Source of the DNA: Macquaria australasica
Lineage: Eukaryota > Chordata > Actinopteri > Centrarchiformes > Percichthyidae
DNA length: 64,000 nucleotides
Direction of reading: 5' to 3'
NCBI GenBank assembly: GCA_005408345.1
Contig: SEMN01001016.1
Span: 61,292-125,291 of the forward strand
This document shows positions 23,250 to 34,553 of this stretch, piece by piece. Under the pieces are notes generated by a model that did no database searches, was not told the origin of the DNA, and was given only the letters and a program-made list of their open reading frames with translations. A program made the position numbers and the translations under genes. The first letter of the stretch is position 1. Every line of letters starts with the position of its first letter.

Positions 23250-24389
23250 TCGTGGATCCTCTCAAAGAAACTTTAATTTTCTCTAATTTAAGAAAGAACA
23301 GAACCTATTGCATAAAGCTGGATGACAGGCGAGAAACATGGCAAAGGCATTACAGTCCGTCTCTGCTTTTGAAAGGGAAAGCATAGGAGAAGAGACACCA
23401 AAAAATAACCAGCAGGGGGCATGGATGAACTGATCTACCAAGACAGGTGGAACTTAATGAAAAGATTTTAAGCCAGAATTCCATGATTTTGCTGCATGAC
23501 CACAACGTGAACATGAGTGGCTGGGATTGATTTGCAGCGGTTGCTCACCTCAGGGAACAGTTTTGACAATTTTAGATTTGTCCAGTGACTGCAGTGTAGT
23601 ATTTTACATTGCATAAAACAATGTTGGATGCAAACAGACGTAGAATGGACTCTTTTTAAGACAGAATGCCAAAGACTACCAGAAAGACTGATATTTAAGT
23701 CTGTTTCCCAGTCAGCTTTTAAAGGCATAAGGTTAAAGTTTTGCTTCTCTATAAGCTTATTATACGATAGAAATGATGCATTTAAAAGATGAAGGGTGCT
23801 CTAAAATAGAATCACAGGGATTATATGAGGGTAAAGCAGGGAAGTGAGGGAGCATTTGATGCATAAAATCTCGAATTTGTAAGTAGCGAAATAAATTGTT
23901 TTTAGATAGTTTAAAATTTTCACAAAGATTGCTAAATAAAAAGAATTTTTTATCGAAATAGAGATCAGCAAATGACTTAATGCCCATGTTCTGCCAGTCA
24001 AAGGTTTTGTCCAGTAGAGAGGGTTTGAATAAGTGATTTGAATGAATTGGAGATTTTAGAGAGAAAAGAGTCCAGTCAAATGTCTTACCTGTAACCAGAT
24101 TTTAATAGTTGATTTTACAACTTTATTTTTAATGCAGTCTGCTATGGGTGTGGCAGTTGGAGAGAAAATTAGAGCTGGCAAAGAGGACTGGCTGCATGAT
24201 AGGGACTCAAGTGTGTACCAAGATGGTGTATCTGCCTCTGGGTCTTCACAGAGCCAGTGCATAATTGAGCGTACATTGGCAGCCCAGTAATACATCAAAA
24301 AATATATATAAATATATATTAAAAGTAAATATATATAAAAAGTGAATATATATAAAAGTAAATCATCCACGTAAAGCGGCACACATTGT
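23250..24389 (-). mobile_element. L1-like LINE fragment (reverse transcriptase tail)
   Basis: Minus-strand frames give PLYVDDLLLY (the catalytic YxDD box of reverse transcriptase), then YYWAANVRSIMHWLCEDPEA, SLPALIFSPTAT, IKIWLQVRHLTGL, MGIKSFADLYFDKKFFLFSN and LFRYLQIRDF. That order is the C-terminal part of fish L1/Tx1-clade ORF2. Most of the polymerase between the YVDD box and YYWAA is lost and replaced by AT-rich repeat, and frameshifts are present, so it is dead. Confidence 0.7.
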
Positions 24390-24920
24390 TCTGTTGCTTT
24401 CTGCAGGTATTTCTGCCTCTGGAGCTGTGGAGTCTGGATCTATGGTTGCGGCCACCTGCTGCCCCCGTGCTCCTGCTCTGCACCCGCTGCTGCTATTACT
24501 GTTATTGCTCTTATTATTAGTATTGCTATTATAATATTGCTCTTAGTATTATTTCTGTTGGTGTTAACATCAATACCATTACCACAACTATTGCTTTACA
24601 TCCCTATGTGGAACTATACTGTGCTGCTGTATGTTCTCTTTCCTCCTGCTCTCTCTCTCCCGCTCCCCCTCTCCCCCTTCAACCCAACTGGTCGAGGCAG
24701 CTGACCGCCCACCTAGAGCCTGGTTCTGCTCGAGGTTTCTACCTGTTAAAAGGGAGTTTTTCCTTGCCACTGTCGCATAGTGCTTGCTCATGGTGGGAAC
24801 TGTTGGGTCTCTGTAAATATAAAGAGTCGGTCTAGACCTGCTCTACTCGAAAAAGTGCCCTGAGATAACTTTGTTATGATATGGCGCTATATCAATAAAA
24901 CTGAATTGAATTGAATTGAA
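24390..24920 (+). mobile_element. LINE 3' end, copy A
   Basis: Shares with the copies at 26250-26811 and 30405-30900 the blocks 'ttctgcctctggagctgtgg', 'cccccgtgctcctgctctgc', a TTA/TTG-rich stretch, 'gggagtttttccttgccact', 'tctgtaaatataaagagtcg' and the closing 'aactgaattgaattgaattg'. It directly follows the L1-like fragment. Frames inside are not conserved proteins, so this is 3' untranslated sequence. Confidence 0.75.
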
Positions 24921-25309
24921 TTGTCCCTCTCAGAGGTATTGTAAACCTCTGATCTGTGTACTGTACAGAAAGGCTAATGAGAGGGGTATCACTTCTTTGG
25001 AAGTGTCATTGCTGAAGAAAAAAAGCGATTAGACCGCTGTGATAAAAATGCAATTTCCCACCGAAATCGGGGAGAAGAGAAACACAACCTACCTCCAGCG
25101 TGTTCTGCGGAAAATGAGGAAAAACCAAAGCCGAAACTTCACTCTTATTTGTGGAGTGAATTTCCAAATCCGCCTGAAGACAGCCTGTGACTGGCTGAGA
25201 CCAAAGACAAAGGTGAAACCGTTTGCCATTTGGCGTGCAGATAATTGAGCCGTTCCAGGCCACCACGTGAGCCAAAAACACGCCCTCGTTGGCCTCACGT
25301 GAGCCAGGA

Positions 25310-25975
25310 ACAATGCCTCTATCCTGGGCAGATAATTCTGAAGCACCCCCTGAATAATAATTTAAAAATAATAATAATAATAATAATCACGGTTCTCCAT
25401 AGGCGCCCCTCCCCGCGCCGCACGTTTTACGCACGGGAGACGCACTCTCTGCCGGGTTGTCTCAGCCGAAGCGCCCCTGACATCTCTGGAGGTGGTGAAG
25501 CGCATCCACAGCCGGCTCCAGGGCGCCGGGGTGAGCCTGTAACGCTGGCTCTATCCCGTGCGGATAACACTGAAGCTCCCCCCGCTGAATTAAATCAAAA
25601 ATAACGGTCCTCCACAGGCCGTGGCGCGGCGGGTTTTACGCACGGGAGACGCGCACTGTCTGCCCGGTTGTCTCAGCCGAAGCGCCCCTGAAATCTCTGG
25701 AGGTGGTGAAGCGCATCCACAGCCGGCTCCAGGGCGCCAGGGTGAGCCAGTAACGCTGGCTGTATCCCGTGCGGATAACTCTGAAGCTCCCCCCGGTGAA
25801 TTAAATCAAAAATAACGGTCCCCCTTGCCGTGGCGCGGCGAATTTTACGCAGGGGAACATGCACTATCTGCTGGGCAGGCTCCGCCGATGCACCCCTGAC
25901 ATCTCTGGAGGTGGTGAGGCGCATTCACAGCTGGCTCCAGGGCGCCAGGGCGATCCAGTAACGCTGGACCCTCGC
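25310..25975. repeat. GC-rich tandem repeat, 209-bp period, about three units
   Basis: The block 'ttttacgcacgggagac', 'cccggttgtctcagccgaag', 'cgcccctgacatctctggag', 'gtggtgaagcgcatccacag', 'gctccagggcgcc' and 'gtaacgctgg' recurs. 'ttttacg' falls at 25425, 25634 and 25843, giving an exact 209-base spacing twice. The first unit contains an inserted (ATA)n tract. Frames through it repeat the same peptide with changes, but 209 is not a multiple of 3, so continuous coding across units is not possible without stops; I call it satellite-like. Confidence 0.75.
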
Positions 25976-26049
25976 GATTTTGACGTTCGGGAAACCGCTT
26001 GACGTTTGGCGTGCTGACAAACGGGAACGTATTTGTTTCCCAATTGTCA

Positions 26050-26099
26050 AATTGACAAAGGGGCCACTTTCTGACAGGGGGGGATGACAAAGGGGCCAC
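26050..26099. repeat. Short repeat units left of a LINE insertion
   Basis: 'acaaaggggccactttctga' and 'cagggggggatgacaaaggg' recur at 26811-26860. The LINE copy at 26100-26811 appears to have landed in this short tandem array of about 31-base units. Confidence 0.55.
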
Positions 26100-26811
26100 T
26101 AGACCTCAGTAGTAATGACTTCATGAGCTTCTTTAAAGATAAAATTCTAACTATTAGAGAAAAAATTCAGCACCTCCTGCCCTCAGTTGGTACTGACTTA
26201 TCTTCAAACTCTCCATCTGTACGCCCTCATATCCCATCAATGCTTGTTATTAATTCAACTTCTTCCCGTAGTTGTGTGCTTTCTCTCCTCTCTCTCTCTC
26301 CCTCCCCGTCTGTTGCTTTCTGTAGGTGTTTCTGCCTCTGGAGCTGTGGAGGTCTGGGTCTGTGGTTGCTGCCGCCTGCTGCCCCCGTGCTCCTGCTCTG
26401 CACCCGCTGATGCTATTGCTGTTGTTGCTGTTATTAGTATTGCTATTATAATGTTGCTCTTAGTGTTGTTTCCGTTGGTGTTAACATCAATGCCATTACC
26501 ATATCTATGCTGTATTGAGCTGCTGTATGTTCTCTTTCCTCCTGCTCTCTCTCTCCCGCTCCCCCCTTCCCCCTTCAACCCAACCGGTCGAGGCAGATGA
26601 CCGCCCACCTTGAGCCTGGTTCTGCTCCGAGGTTTCTACCTGTTAAAAGGGAGTTTTTCCTTGCCACTGTCGCATAGTGCTGCTCATGGTGGGAACTGTT
26701 GGGTCTCTGTAAATATAAAGAGTCGGTCTAGACCTGCTCTATTCGAAAAAGTGCCCTGAGATAACTTTGTTATGATATGGCGCTATATAAATAAAACTGA
26801 ATTGAATTGAA
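26100..26811 (+). mobile_element. LINE fragment, copy B (internal deletion)
   Basis: The left part encodes LDLSSNDFMSFFKDKILTIR, a motif just upstream of the reverse transcriptase in L2/Rex-like LINEs. It then jumps, near 26220-26250, to the 3' end shared with copies A and C, ending in the gaatt repeat. Almost all of the polymerase is missing. Confidence 0.7.
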
Positions 26812-27969
26812 CTTTCTGACACGGAGGATGACAAAGGGGCAACTTTCTGACAGGGGGGCGGTGGAAGGGAAGCGTCCCGCCACCCCATGAGCAGCATATT
26901 TGGGGTGACAGGATCAAAATCGCCCACGTCGGAGGATATGTATCCCAATGGTTTGGAGTTCAAGATTCCCTTGACCTCCACCAGTATAGTACTGGCTCAG
27001 GGACGGACTGACTTCCCAGAACCACATGGAGAGCAACCTTTACAGACCTTATTAAGTGCCACCGAAGTGTGGGGCACTGGGAGGATTGAAACGGAAGGTA
27101 ATTTGTTAATCGTGTGGTTGACACTGGAGTTCAGGAGCCATGTTGGAGAAAGCTTCTTGTAATTCGGCACTCCTTCCCTTGAAGTTGGTACCCTGGTCAC
27201 AAAGGATCTCGTAGGGACGTCCTCTTCTGGAGATGAAACACCGTAAGACCATGAGGAAAGCATCAGTATCCAAATTCTCGATTAGGTCGAGATGTACACT
27301 GTGTGTGGTGAGACACTTGAAGAGGATACCCCAGCGTTTTCCTGTGCGTTGGCCGATGCAGATGATGAAGGGTCCGAAACAATCGACCCCTGTAGACCAG
27401 AATGTTGGCTTGTAGAGACGCAGCTGTGCAGGAGGTAAGTCTGCCATTTTTGGGACATTAGGTGAAGCTCGTCATCGCTGGCACTGTTGACAAGAATGTT
27501 GATGGTGTCTAATGGCTGCCCTTCCACGCAAAATCCAATATCGATGGCGCAGCTCCCCTAAGACTCGTTCCAGGCCTGGATGGAGGAGTTTTTCATCATG
27601 ATCCTTGATGAGCAGTTTAGAAAGGGTGTGATTGGAATCTAGAACTATTGGATGGATCACTTCAGGTTCAAGATCTACTGCTTTCCAGAGCCTTCCACCT
27701 ACTCGAATGAGGCCAAGGACTGGATCAAGCTCAGGGGCTAATGACAGTAGCCTAATGTTGGATGGAAGACTCTTACCCGACTTTAATGCTGCTAGTTCAG
27801 CTGGAAAACACTCTTACTGGGCCTTCCTGAGAAGAATGGTTTCAGCATTAAGATTGGGGGAATCTTCGCCAGTCAAAGAAATGGCTGCAGCAATGGCATC
27901 CTTCTAGGTACCACAAGTTGAGATGTCGAGGGTGTGGACATCTGATGAGGGAGGTGTGGAGATGCTAAA

Positions 27970-28550
27970 GAAGTGAGGTTTCATTCACGTGAATCGTGTG
28001 TGTGTGTGTGTGTGTGTGGGGGGGGGGGGGGTCAAGTGGCCAGCGCAATTTCCCATAGAGTGGAGTGAGAACAGAGACGTTTCAGAAAGCTCTTGTCACA
28101 TCACGATCTCATTGTAGAAAGATAGAGCTGGCTGCACCAGGAACTGTGTGGACTCCACACGCCTGCAATATGCAGCAGTTCAGCGAGGTAGCTGTTGCGC
28201 TGCTCAGGTTGGCTGTGCGGCTTGGCCGTTAACATTAGGTAACTAGTTGCTCAAGTAACGTTAACTTGCCAAATCAAGTTGAAGTGTACCCTATCAAATT
28301 TTTCCCAACCTATTTATAATGGAAAACTTGCCAGCTTGTTAGCACGTCAGCTAAAGTTAACGAAGAAATAAACTCAATTTGGAAACAGCACTGTTTTCAA
28401 TAAATGTGTTGTTTTGCCTTAAGTAAATATTGTCTTTTCCCTTTATTTTCTTCTCAGAGTGCACCAGAATGCTTTGTTTACATGTTAAAATCACACAAAA
28501 ATTCTTCTGGGGGAGCATGCCCCCAGACCCTACAGGGGTTGAGTTTACAA
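27970..28550. mobile_element. Insertion nested in the BEL/Pao element
   Basis: The BEL/Pao pol sequence is interrupted between about 27965 and 28560. The insert starts with a (TG)n-G(14) tract at 27997-28031 and ends with 'gggggagcatgcccccagac', a short palindromic end motif often seen in fish hAT-like elements. No protein is encoded. Exact ends are not fixed. Confidence 0.45.
27997..28031. repeat. (TG)n followed by poly-G
   Basis: About ten TG units running directly into a run of 14 G. Confidence 0.85.
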
Positions 28551-29835
28551 ACGTGTCACCTTTTCACATCTTGGGAGTTTGCAGGTCTGCACTATCTCCA
28601 GCATGTGTGATGAATTCCAAGGTTGGCCAGAAGGTGTCAGTGAGGAGCAGGAAGGGAGGTCCTTGGCTCCATCTTTGTGGCTGGGCTAGCTCCTGCAGAG
28701 TTTTACCTCTGGTAAGGTCATCAGCAGGGTTACAGCTACTGTTGACATATCTCCAGTCATCTATGTTGGTGAACTCCTGTATCATGGCAACGCGGGTCCC
28801 AACAAAAACCTTGTAACAACAAGATTCATTTTTCAACCAGCCAAGCACCGTGGTCGAAACACTCCAGATCACCGTTCTTAGCAGTGGAGGTGTTATCTCT
28901 TCTTTGATCAAGGATGCCAACTGAGCACCAGAGAGGGCGGCACAAAGCTCAAGACATGGCACTGAGAGCTGTTTCTTTGGGGCGACCCTTGATCGGGCCA
29001 TGACGAATGACACAGAGACTTGACTGAGAGGTTCTGTCGAAAGGAGATAAGCAACAGAACCATAAACCCGCTCTGAAGCATCACAAAAGATGTGAGGCTC
29101 CCTGCTGATGGTTGAATTGTCAAGAAAAGTTGGCTCGCAACATCGAGCTACAGGATGTAAATATTTCGTGACTTCCTGTATATTCGTTGAAGGCTGCTGG
29201 AAACTGTCTGACTTGACTGCTGCTCCCATCTGATCTTGTCCACTTTCCAAGCGAGGTGCAGTTCATCTTGAACAAGCCTATTGACTGAAGAGAGGAATGA
29301 GGTGGGCGTGGCCGAGCATGGTCAGGTACCTGTGACTCAAGTGGCAATTGAAGTGATTTACTAACTCCTAATTGATCAGACTTCAACTCTGTCCTCCCTG
29401 GTCTATCTTTCAAGACAGGGTCACATAGTGCAGCTGCAGCTTCAGATGAAGCAAGGTAATTCAGCTACTCCACCCACACCACCAATCAAGAGAGGATAAG
29501 GGAAAAGAATGTGACGATGTTATACCATCTGCTGTGTCTTGAAGGGGAGTAGTTGTGCTGGAGTTTTTATTCCGTAAAAAGCTGGAAACTAGTTTGGCCT
29601 CCTCAAACTCTCTCTCTGCCTCCTGGCTCTAGAAATTTGATTGGTTAAGAACCCCTGGTTTCGTGTGGCCTCACACACTTGGTCATCTAGTTCCGTGTAG
29701 GAATTCTCAGCTTCCATTTCCTCTTCCTGTTGTTTCTGTATTTCCTCAAATTCTATCATTTTTAGTTTCTCCTCCAACAAAGCAGACTGGAGGGGGTCAA
29801 GAGCTTCTCTAATAGATATTACATATGCAAAGACA

Positions 29836-30905
29836 ATGTCGGACTCCATAGTTTTCTCTGGGCCCCTACCTAATCTTACTAGCGATGACATGTACAGCTG
29901 CATGTCATTATTCAACCGCTGGTTGTGGAGGTGGTGTCCAGGTAATGATGTGGGCTTTGTAGATAATTGGCGGACTTTCTGGAGAAGACCTGGTCTGATT
30001 AGGAGAGATGGCATTCATCCCACTTTGGATGTTCCTAGACATGTTCCTAGAGTCTCTAAAAGTAAAATGGGAGCCAGAGCCTTCAGCTATCAAGCTCCTC
30101 TTCTGTGGAACCAGCTCCCAGTTTGTGTACGGGAGGCAGACAACCTCCTCACATTTAAGAGTAGGCTTAAGACTTTCCTCTTTGATAAAGCTTATAGTAG
30201 GGCTGACTCAGGTGACCCCTGAGTCACCCCTTAGTTATGCTGCTATAGGCCTAGACTGTCGGGGGACTTCCTATGATGCACTGAGCTCCTCTCTCCTCCT
30301 CTTCCTCTCCATCTGTATACGCACTCATATCCCATCAATGCTTGTTACTAACTCAACTTCTTCCCGTAGTTGTGTGCTTTCTCTCCCCTCTCTCTCTCTC
30401 TCCTTCTGTTGCTTTCTGCAGGTATTTCTGCCTCCGGAGCTGTAGAGTCTGTATCTATGGTTGCAGGCCACCTGTTGCCCCCATGCTCCTGCTATGCACC
30501 CGCTGCTGCTATTACTGTTATTGCTCTTATTATTAGTATTACTATTATAATATTGCTCTTAGTATTATTTCTGTTAATATTAACATCAATACCATTACCA
30601 CAACTATTACTTTACATCTGTATGTGGAACTGTACTGTGCTGCTGTATGTTCTCTTTCCTCCCCCCCTCCCCCTTCAACCCAACCGGTCGAGGCAGATGA
30701 CCGCCCACCCAGAGCCTGGTTTTTACCTGTTAAAAGGGAGTTTTTCCTTGCCACTATCGCCTAGTGCTTGCTCATGGTGGGAACTGTTGGGTCTCTGTAA
30801 ATATAAAGAGTCGGTCTAGACCTGCTCTATTCGAAAAAGTGCCCTGAGATAACTTTGTTATGATATGGCGCTATATAAATAAAACTGAATTGAATTGAAT
30901 TAATT
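29836..30905 (+). mobile_element. LINE fragment with SGNH-esterase remnant, copy C
   Basis: The frame from 29836 gives SIVFSGPLPNLTSDDMYSCM, VGFVDNWRTFW and GLIRRDGIHPTLD, which looks like the end of an SGNH/GDSL esterase domain (DGIH as the Asp-x-x-His block). It then jumps to GARAFSYQAPLLWNQLPVCV and FKSRLKTFLFDKAYS, the C-terminal tail of an L2/Rex-like LINE ORF2. The common 3' end and gaatt tail follow to about 30905. The middle of the polymerase is deleted. Confidence 0.72.
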
Positions 30906-33183
30906 AAATTTGATATACTTATTGACAAAGATTCAAATTTGTTTTTTCAATAAAAACAATCTGACTTCAGCTTACTTGAACCATATACAGACAGGTCAAA
31001 GGGCCTAACAGAGAAAACCTCACCAAATCAACTGAAAATTGGAAAAAAATGGGCATTAAAGCCTAATGGAATTGATGGTAGTCCATGCTGGTCAACCATA
31101 AATGAACATCACAACTGTATTTTCAAATTAAAGCCACAAGGTGACAAACAAGACCACTCTATTACAATCATCTTTTCGAATTATGGTCAGAAATGTTTCC
31201 ATCATTCAAGTATAATTGAGGTCTGTGCGGAGAACTAAATATTGTTTTGATATTAAACTACGTCATGTTCACAGAGTGAAGCGGCTTTATACACTACTAG
31301 TGAAGCACTGCGTTACGACCGGCAGAGGGCGCAGAGCAGCCACTGAAAGAAGTCTACTTCAGAAACAAACAATAATCACAGAATAGAGTAGGCCTAGTGA
31401 CTGAGAGCTGCGTCAAGCTGACGAGAGTTTGGAGTAGCCTGCGCAATACCAGAAGTACATTTTTCAGAATAAAAGCATTACATTTAACAACATTAAAAAG
31501 TTTATTTTAACCATGATCATTACAAGTACGGGTAATAGTTTTTATTTCTTGACCTTTCTGGAAGTTACACCAACGTCAACTCCGGCCGTCTTGCTTTACC
31601 TACCCCGCTGACGATAAATTGTTCCAATTAATCTTTTATTTTGAAAGATTTGATCGAAACAGCAAGTCTATTATCCTGGCTAGCTTGGCACGGGTGTTCT
31701 ATAAGAGGTCAGTGGTTTGTGGAATATTTAGCAAGGTAGAGGCGAACGGATTGGCAGTGAAAGTAATCTTTAGCATGTATACGTTTTTTCTTAACTTCCT
31801 AAACGCCAAATAAGACCGATTATCTAAAACTGAGAGGGCAGAAGAGGGACTACGAAAACTGTTGTAGATTTAAAGTCACGTTGTTACAAAAAGGATGGCA
31901 ACGAGTCGAGCAGTGGATCCGGTGGCATTTATGATTCAACACCGTCGAAACTGAGGATCGTTTTTCCAGTAAGCTAGCTAGTTGTGTTTCGGTAAAAGCT
32001 GTATGCTTCCTTGCTGTTTCAAGAGTGACTTAAATGCGCCATACTGGAAAAACGAAGTCAAATGTGTACTCAGAAATTTCATGGTAAGTGCTGCAGCAAG
32101 CCCCAATGCCATTCTTTCCAAATCTGTTACACCACGTCAAACTCCATTTGGAAATATTTACATTTTTCCATTTAAACTGACTTGTGTGTCTCAGAACAAG
32201 AGGGTAAACCGTATATGAATTGATACAAAGTACTCTTCAAATTGTCATACATGTAATTATTCAATCAACATATTTGAATCAAAGTTCTACTTTTGTAACG
32301 GCTTTTCTCATAATTAACACATTTTCTCCACCAATGTTTCACAGCTGTAAGCAGTAACCAAATGTATACGTATAAATGTAATGAAAATGAGAATTGGTTG
32401 CTACGTTATACGTATGCCGAATTAAAAAGTGTCTTTTTGACTCTTTAATCACTTGTGCCATAATTAATCGATGTGTAACATTACGTATAAAGAAGCCGAT
32501 CTTAAATTGATTTTTAAACGGAAGTAGGATAGCTGTTTGATACGGAAGTTAACAGAGCTAGCTTAAGTGTTTGAATTAAACAATAAAGGCAATATGCTGC
32601 AAGGAAAGTATCCGGTACGGAGACTGTATTATTTTCTAGGCAAATTAAGTACAAGGGTATCTTATTTCAACATGGATTGATTTTATAAATTCTCTCAGTG
32701 GAAGCCTAGGAAGTTCGGGCCAGTGCGGGGAAACGGATCAAATCGCCCTTTAAACAGTGTTGGAAATGGAACCTTTTAACTATTATCTTTACAATGGGAT
32801 TTTGACTCGATATAGAAACTCTTACAACTTTGAATGTGGACTAGAAATTCTAAATATGCGTTCTGCCCGATTAGAAATAATAACGTTTAATGTTGTTTTG
32901 TTAGTATAATTTTATTATAATAAGTTATTGATCCTTGCTCTCTTCTCTTGCCTTTCCACATTCCACATCATTGTCCTTTTTGGGAGGTCATAGGTCAGCT
33001 GGAACAGCACCCTTAAGCGTCTAAAACTTCAGTGCCTTTGCACAAGGAAACTTTAAGTATGTCCACAGTATGCCAGTATATATTTTTCTCTCAGATCTGG
33101 CTATTGGAAAACAGTGACTCAAGCTTGATGATCACAGGCTGTGTGGCATTTTAAGGCAACTTTCTGTTCCCTCTCTGTTGTCA
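30906..33183. other. Intergenic region upstream of rfng, nothing recognised
   Basis: AT-rich, with no conserved protein. 31870-31975 contains a short ATG frame (MATSRAVDPVAFMIQHRRN) followed by a stop and a possible splice-like 'tttttccag'. It could belong to an untranslated leader of rfng or of a divergent gene, but nothing supports this. Confidence 0.45.
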
Positions 33184-34034
33184 TTAAAGCTGGGGTAGGC
33201 AGTTTTCTTTTGGCGTCACTGGGCAAAAATGCCATATTAACCGTGCAGCATATTGTAATTCAAGTGGTCTGAGAGCAGACCTCCATTTCAGCCCCCCCTC
33301 TTGCCTCTGATTTCAGGCTTCAGAAAATCTATCCCGTGACGGTAGACTTTAGCCAATCACAGGTTATTTCAGAGAGACGGTGTGTTCGTATTGGCTAAGC
33401 TACAAGAGCAGATGTGTGTACACGTCCCTTCAGACCTGATTCAGTGGAGGAAAACACTGCTGAAAATCCTGAAACTTGTGATAAATTTCCAACACCTACA
33501 TTGCCTACAGCGGTGTATAGTACAAAACATGTCGCGGTTCCACACGGAGCTTCAGGCTCATTATGTTCAATGCCATGGCACTCATAACGACAAGTGGCAA
33601 AGAGGCATGATGACAGACAGTGGGGAATAACTTTTGGGGGACAGTGGTGTGTGTGTGGTGTACTAGCCTCTCATCCTGCTGCTGGACGGCGTTGCAGCTG
33701 CCTCTGAAGCCTGGGGCGCTCTGCTCTGCAGCCGCGAAGCGCTGGAAGGGCGTCTTTGAGAAAACAAGTCACGGCAGGAGGGACTGCGGTCTCGGTGAGG
33801 CTGTGTGTGTGCAGTGTACTAGCCTCTCTTCCCACTGCTGGACGGCGTTGCAGCTGCCTCTGAAGAGAGCGAGCCCTACAAGGGATACAGTTTCACTGGG
33901 GAACCGACTCCTTCTGCTGCTGGTCGAAGTTGTGGGTTTGGTGGGAGGGGCTTAGCGGAGTGATACGAGGCAGCAGCAGAGAGAGGCGGAAGGTTTTGCC
34001 TAGGTTGCACAGATTCTGCCTACCCCAGCTTTAA
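33184..34034. mobile_element. TTAA-flanked element with terminal inverted repeats
   Basis: Starts TTAAAGCTGGGGTAGGCAG at 33184 and ends with the matching complement ctgcctaccccagctttaa at 34016-34034, so an 850-base element is bounded by TTAA on both sides. Inside, a block beginning 'gtgtactagcctctc' with 'ctggacggcgttgcagctgc' occurs twice (33657-33710 and 33813-33866). No transposase is encoded. It ends about 430 bases before the rfng coding exon's acceptor. Confidence 0.75.
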
Positions 34035-34466
34035 CCTGTATTTATGATCATATGCACAATTTTGTTGTTTGAAGAACTGCATCTAACGATTATTTTCATT
34101 ATCGACAATTAATCTGTCTATTATTTGAATTGTTTCTGCACTAGTTGTTTGTCGATCAAAAGAATACTGTGAAGAGGAGATGGATCATTTTCCCATTGTT
34201 TTGGCTTTTCAGTGTGGACAGAGAGCTTTGCAAAAACATCCTGAAAACACTGTGGCCACATGTCGCTTTCACATGTAAACAGAGTTTTCAGGTAGGTGGT
34301 GAAGTGTGGACAGTTTTCAGTGGGCCAAATGCTGGCCTTCATCCCCTTACCTGGGCTGTGAAAGACAGCCTCTCTGTCAAGGCCTGCACTTGACTGAAGT
34401 GTGAAGAATATGTTGTATGAACATGCCTCTAAATACACTGTTGAATCTGCCCCTTTTCCTGTGCAG

Positions 34467-34553
34467 GTTTCCATGTGATGGTGTGAGGATGGGACGTGTT
34501 GGAAGTGACTGCAGCCCTGGAGGCTGATGAACCCGCTCCATTGGCCATTCAGG
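34467..34553 (+). other. Probable 5' UTR part of rfng coding exon 1
   Basis: A good acceptor (cccttttcctgtgcag) ends at 34466, so the coding exon probably starts here and an untranslated first exon lies upstream. An in-frame ATG at 34527 precedes the chosen start but has a poor context. Confidence 0.4.

Larger units (their letters stand above)
26870..29600 (-). mobile_element. BEL/Pao LTR retrotransposon remnant
   Basis: Read right to left: a coiled N-terminal part (29589-29850, EALDPLQSALLEEKLKMIEF; possibly gag), then a jump to RNase H with the segment IFCDASERVYGSVAYLLST and ARSRVAPKKQLSVPCLELCA (28564-29250), NPADDLTRG, the integrase zinc part LHPGLERVLGELRHRYWILR with HQHSCQQC (27472-27660), the integrase core STGVDCFGPF and LCDQGTNFKG (27106-27447), and FNPPSAPHFGG. 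The catalytic Glu after that is replaced by stop codons. Reverse transcriptase and most of gag are absent, so it is inactive. No LTR pair was found. Confidence 0.8.

Noticed and set aside
24588..24835. Several overlapping frames rich in Ser, Leu and Pro
   Set aside because: They lie in the 3' untranslated tail of the LINE family; the same frames are broken in the sister copies at 26250 and 30405.
25245..25815. Two similar plus-strand frames ending in ELNQK
   Set aside because: They are the same phase of the 209-bp tandem repeat; they do not join and have no known relative. Treated as satellite.
26870..29600. Endogenous retrovirus
   Set aside because: RNase H and integrase are of BEL/Pao type and no envelope-like frame was seen; it is a retrotransposon.
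30906..33183. gps1 first exons upstream of rfng
   Set aside because: Expected from human gene order, but no peptide resembling COP9 subunit 1 was seen on either strand.
34527..34553. Upstream in-frame ATG for rfng
   Set aside because: Poor start context; the next ATG at 34554 has A at -3 and places the signal-anchor at the usual distance from the N-terminus. It cannot be excluded.
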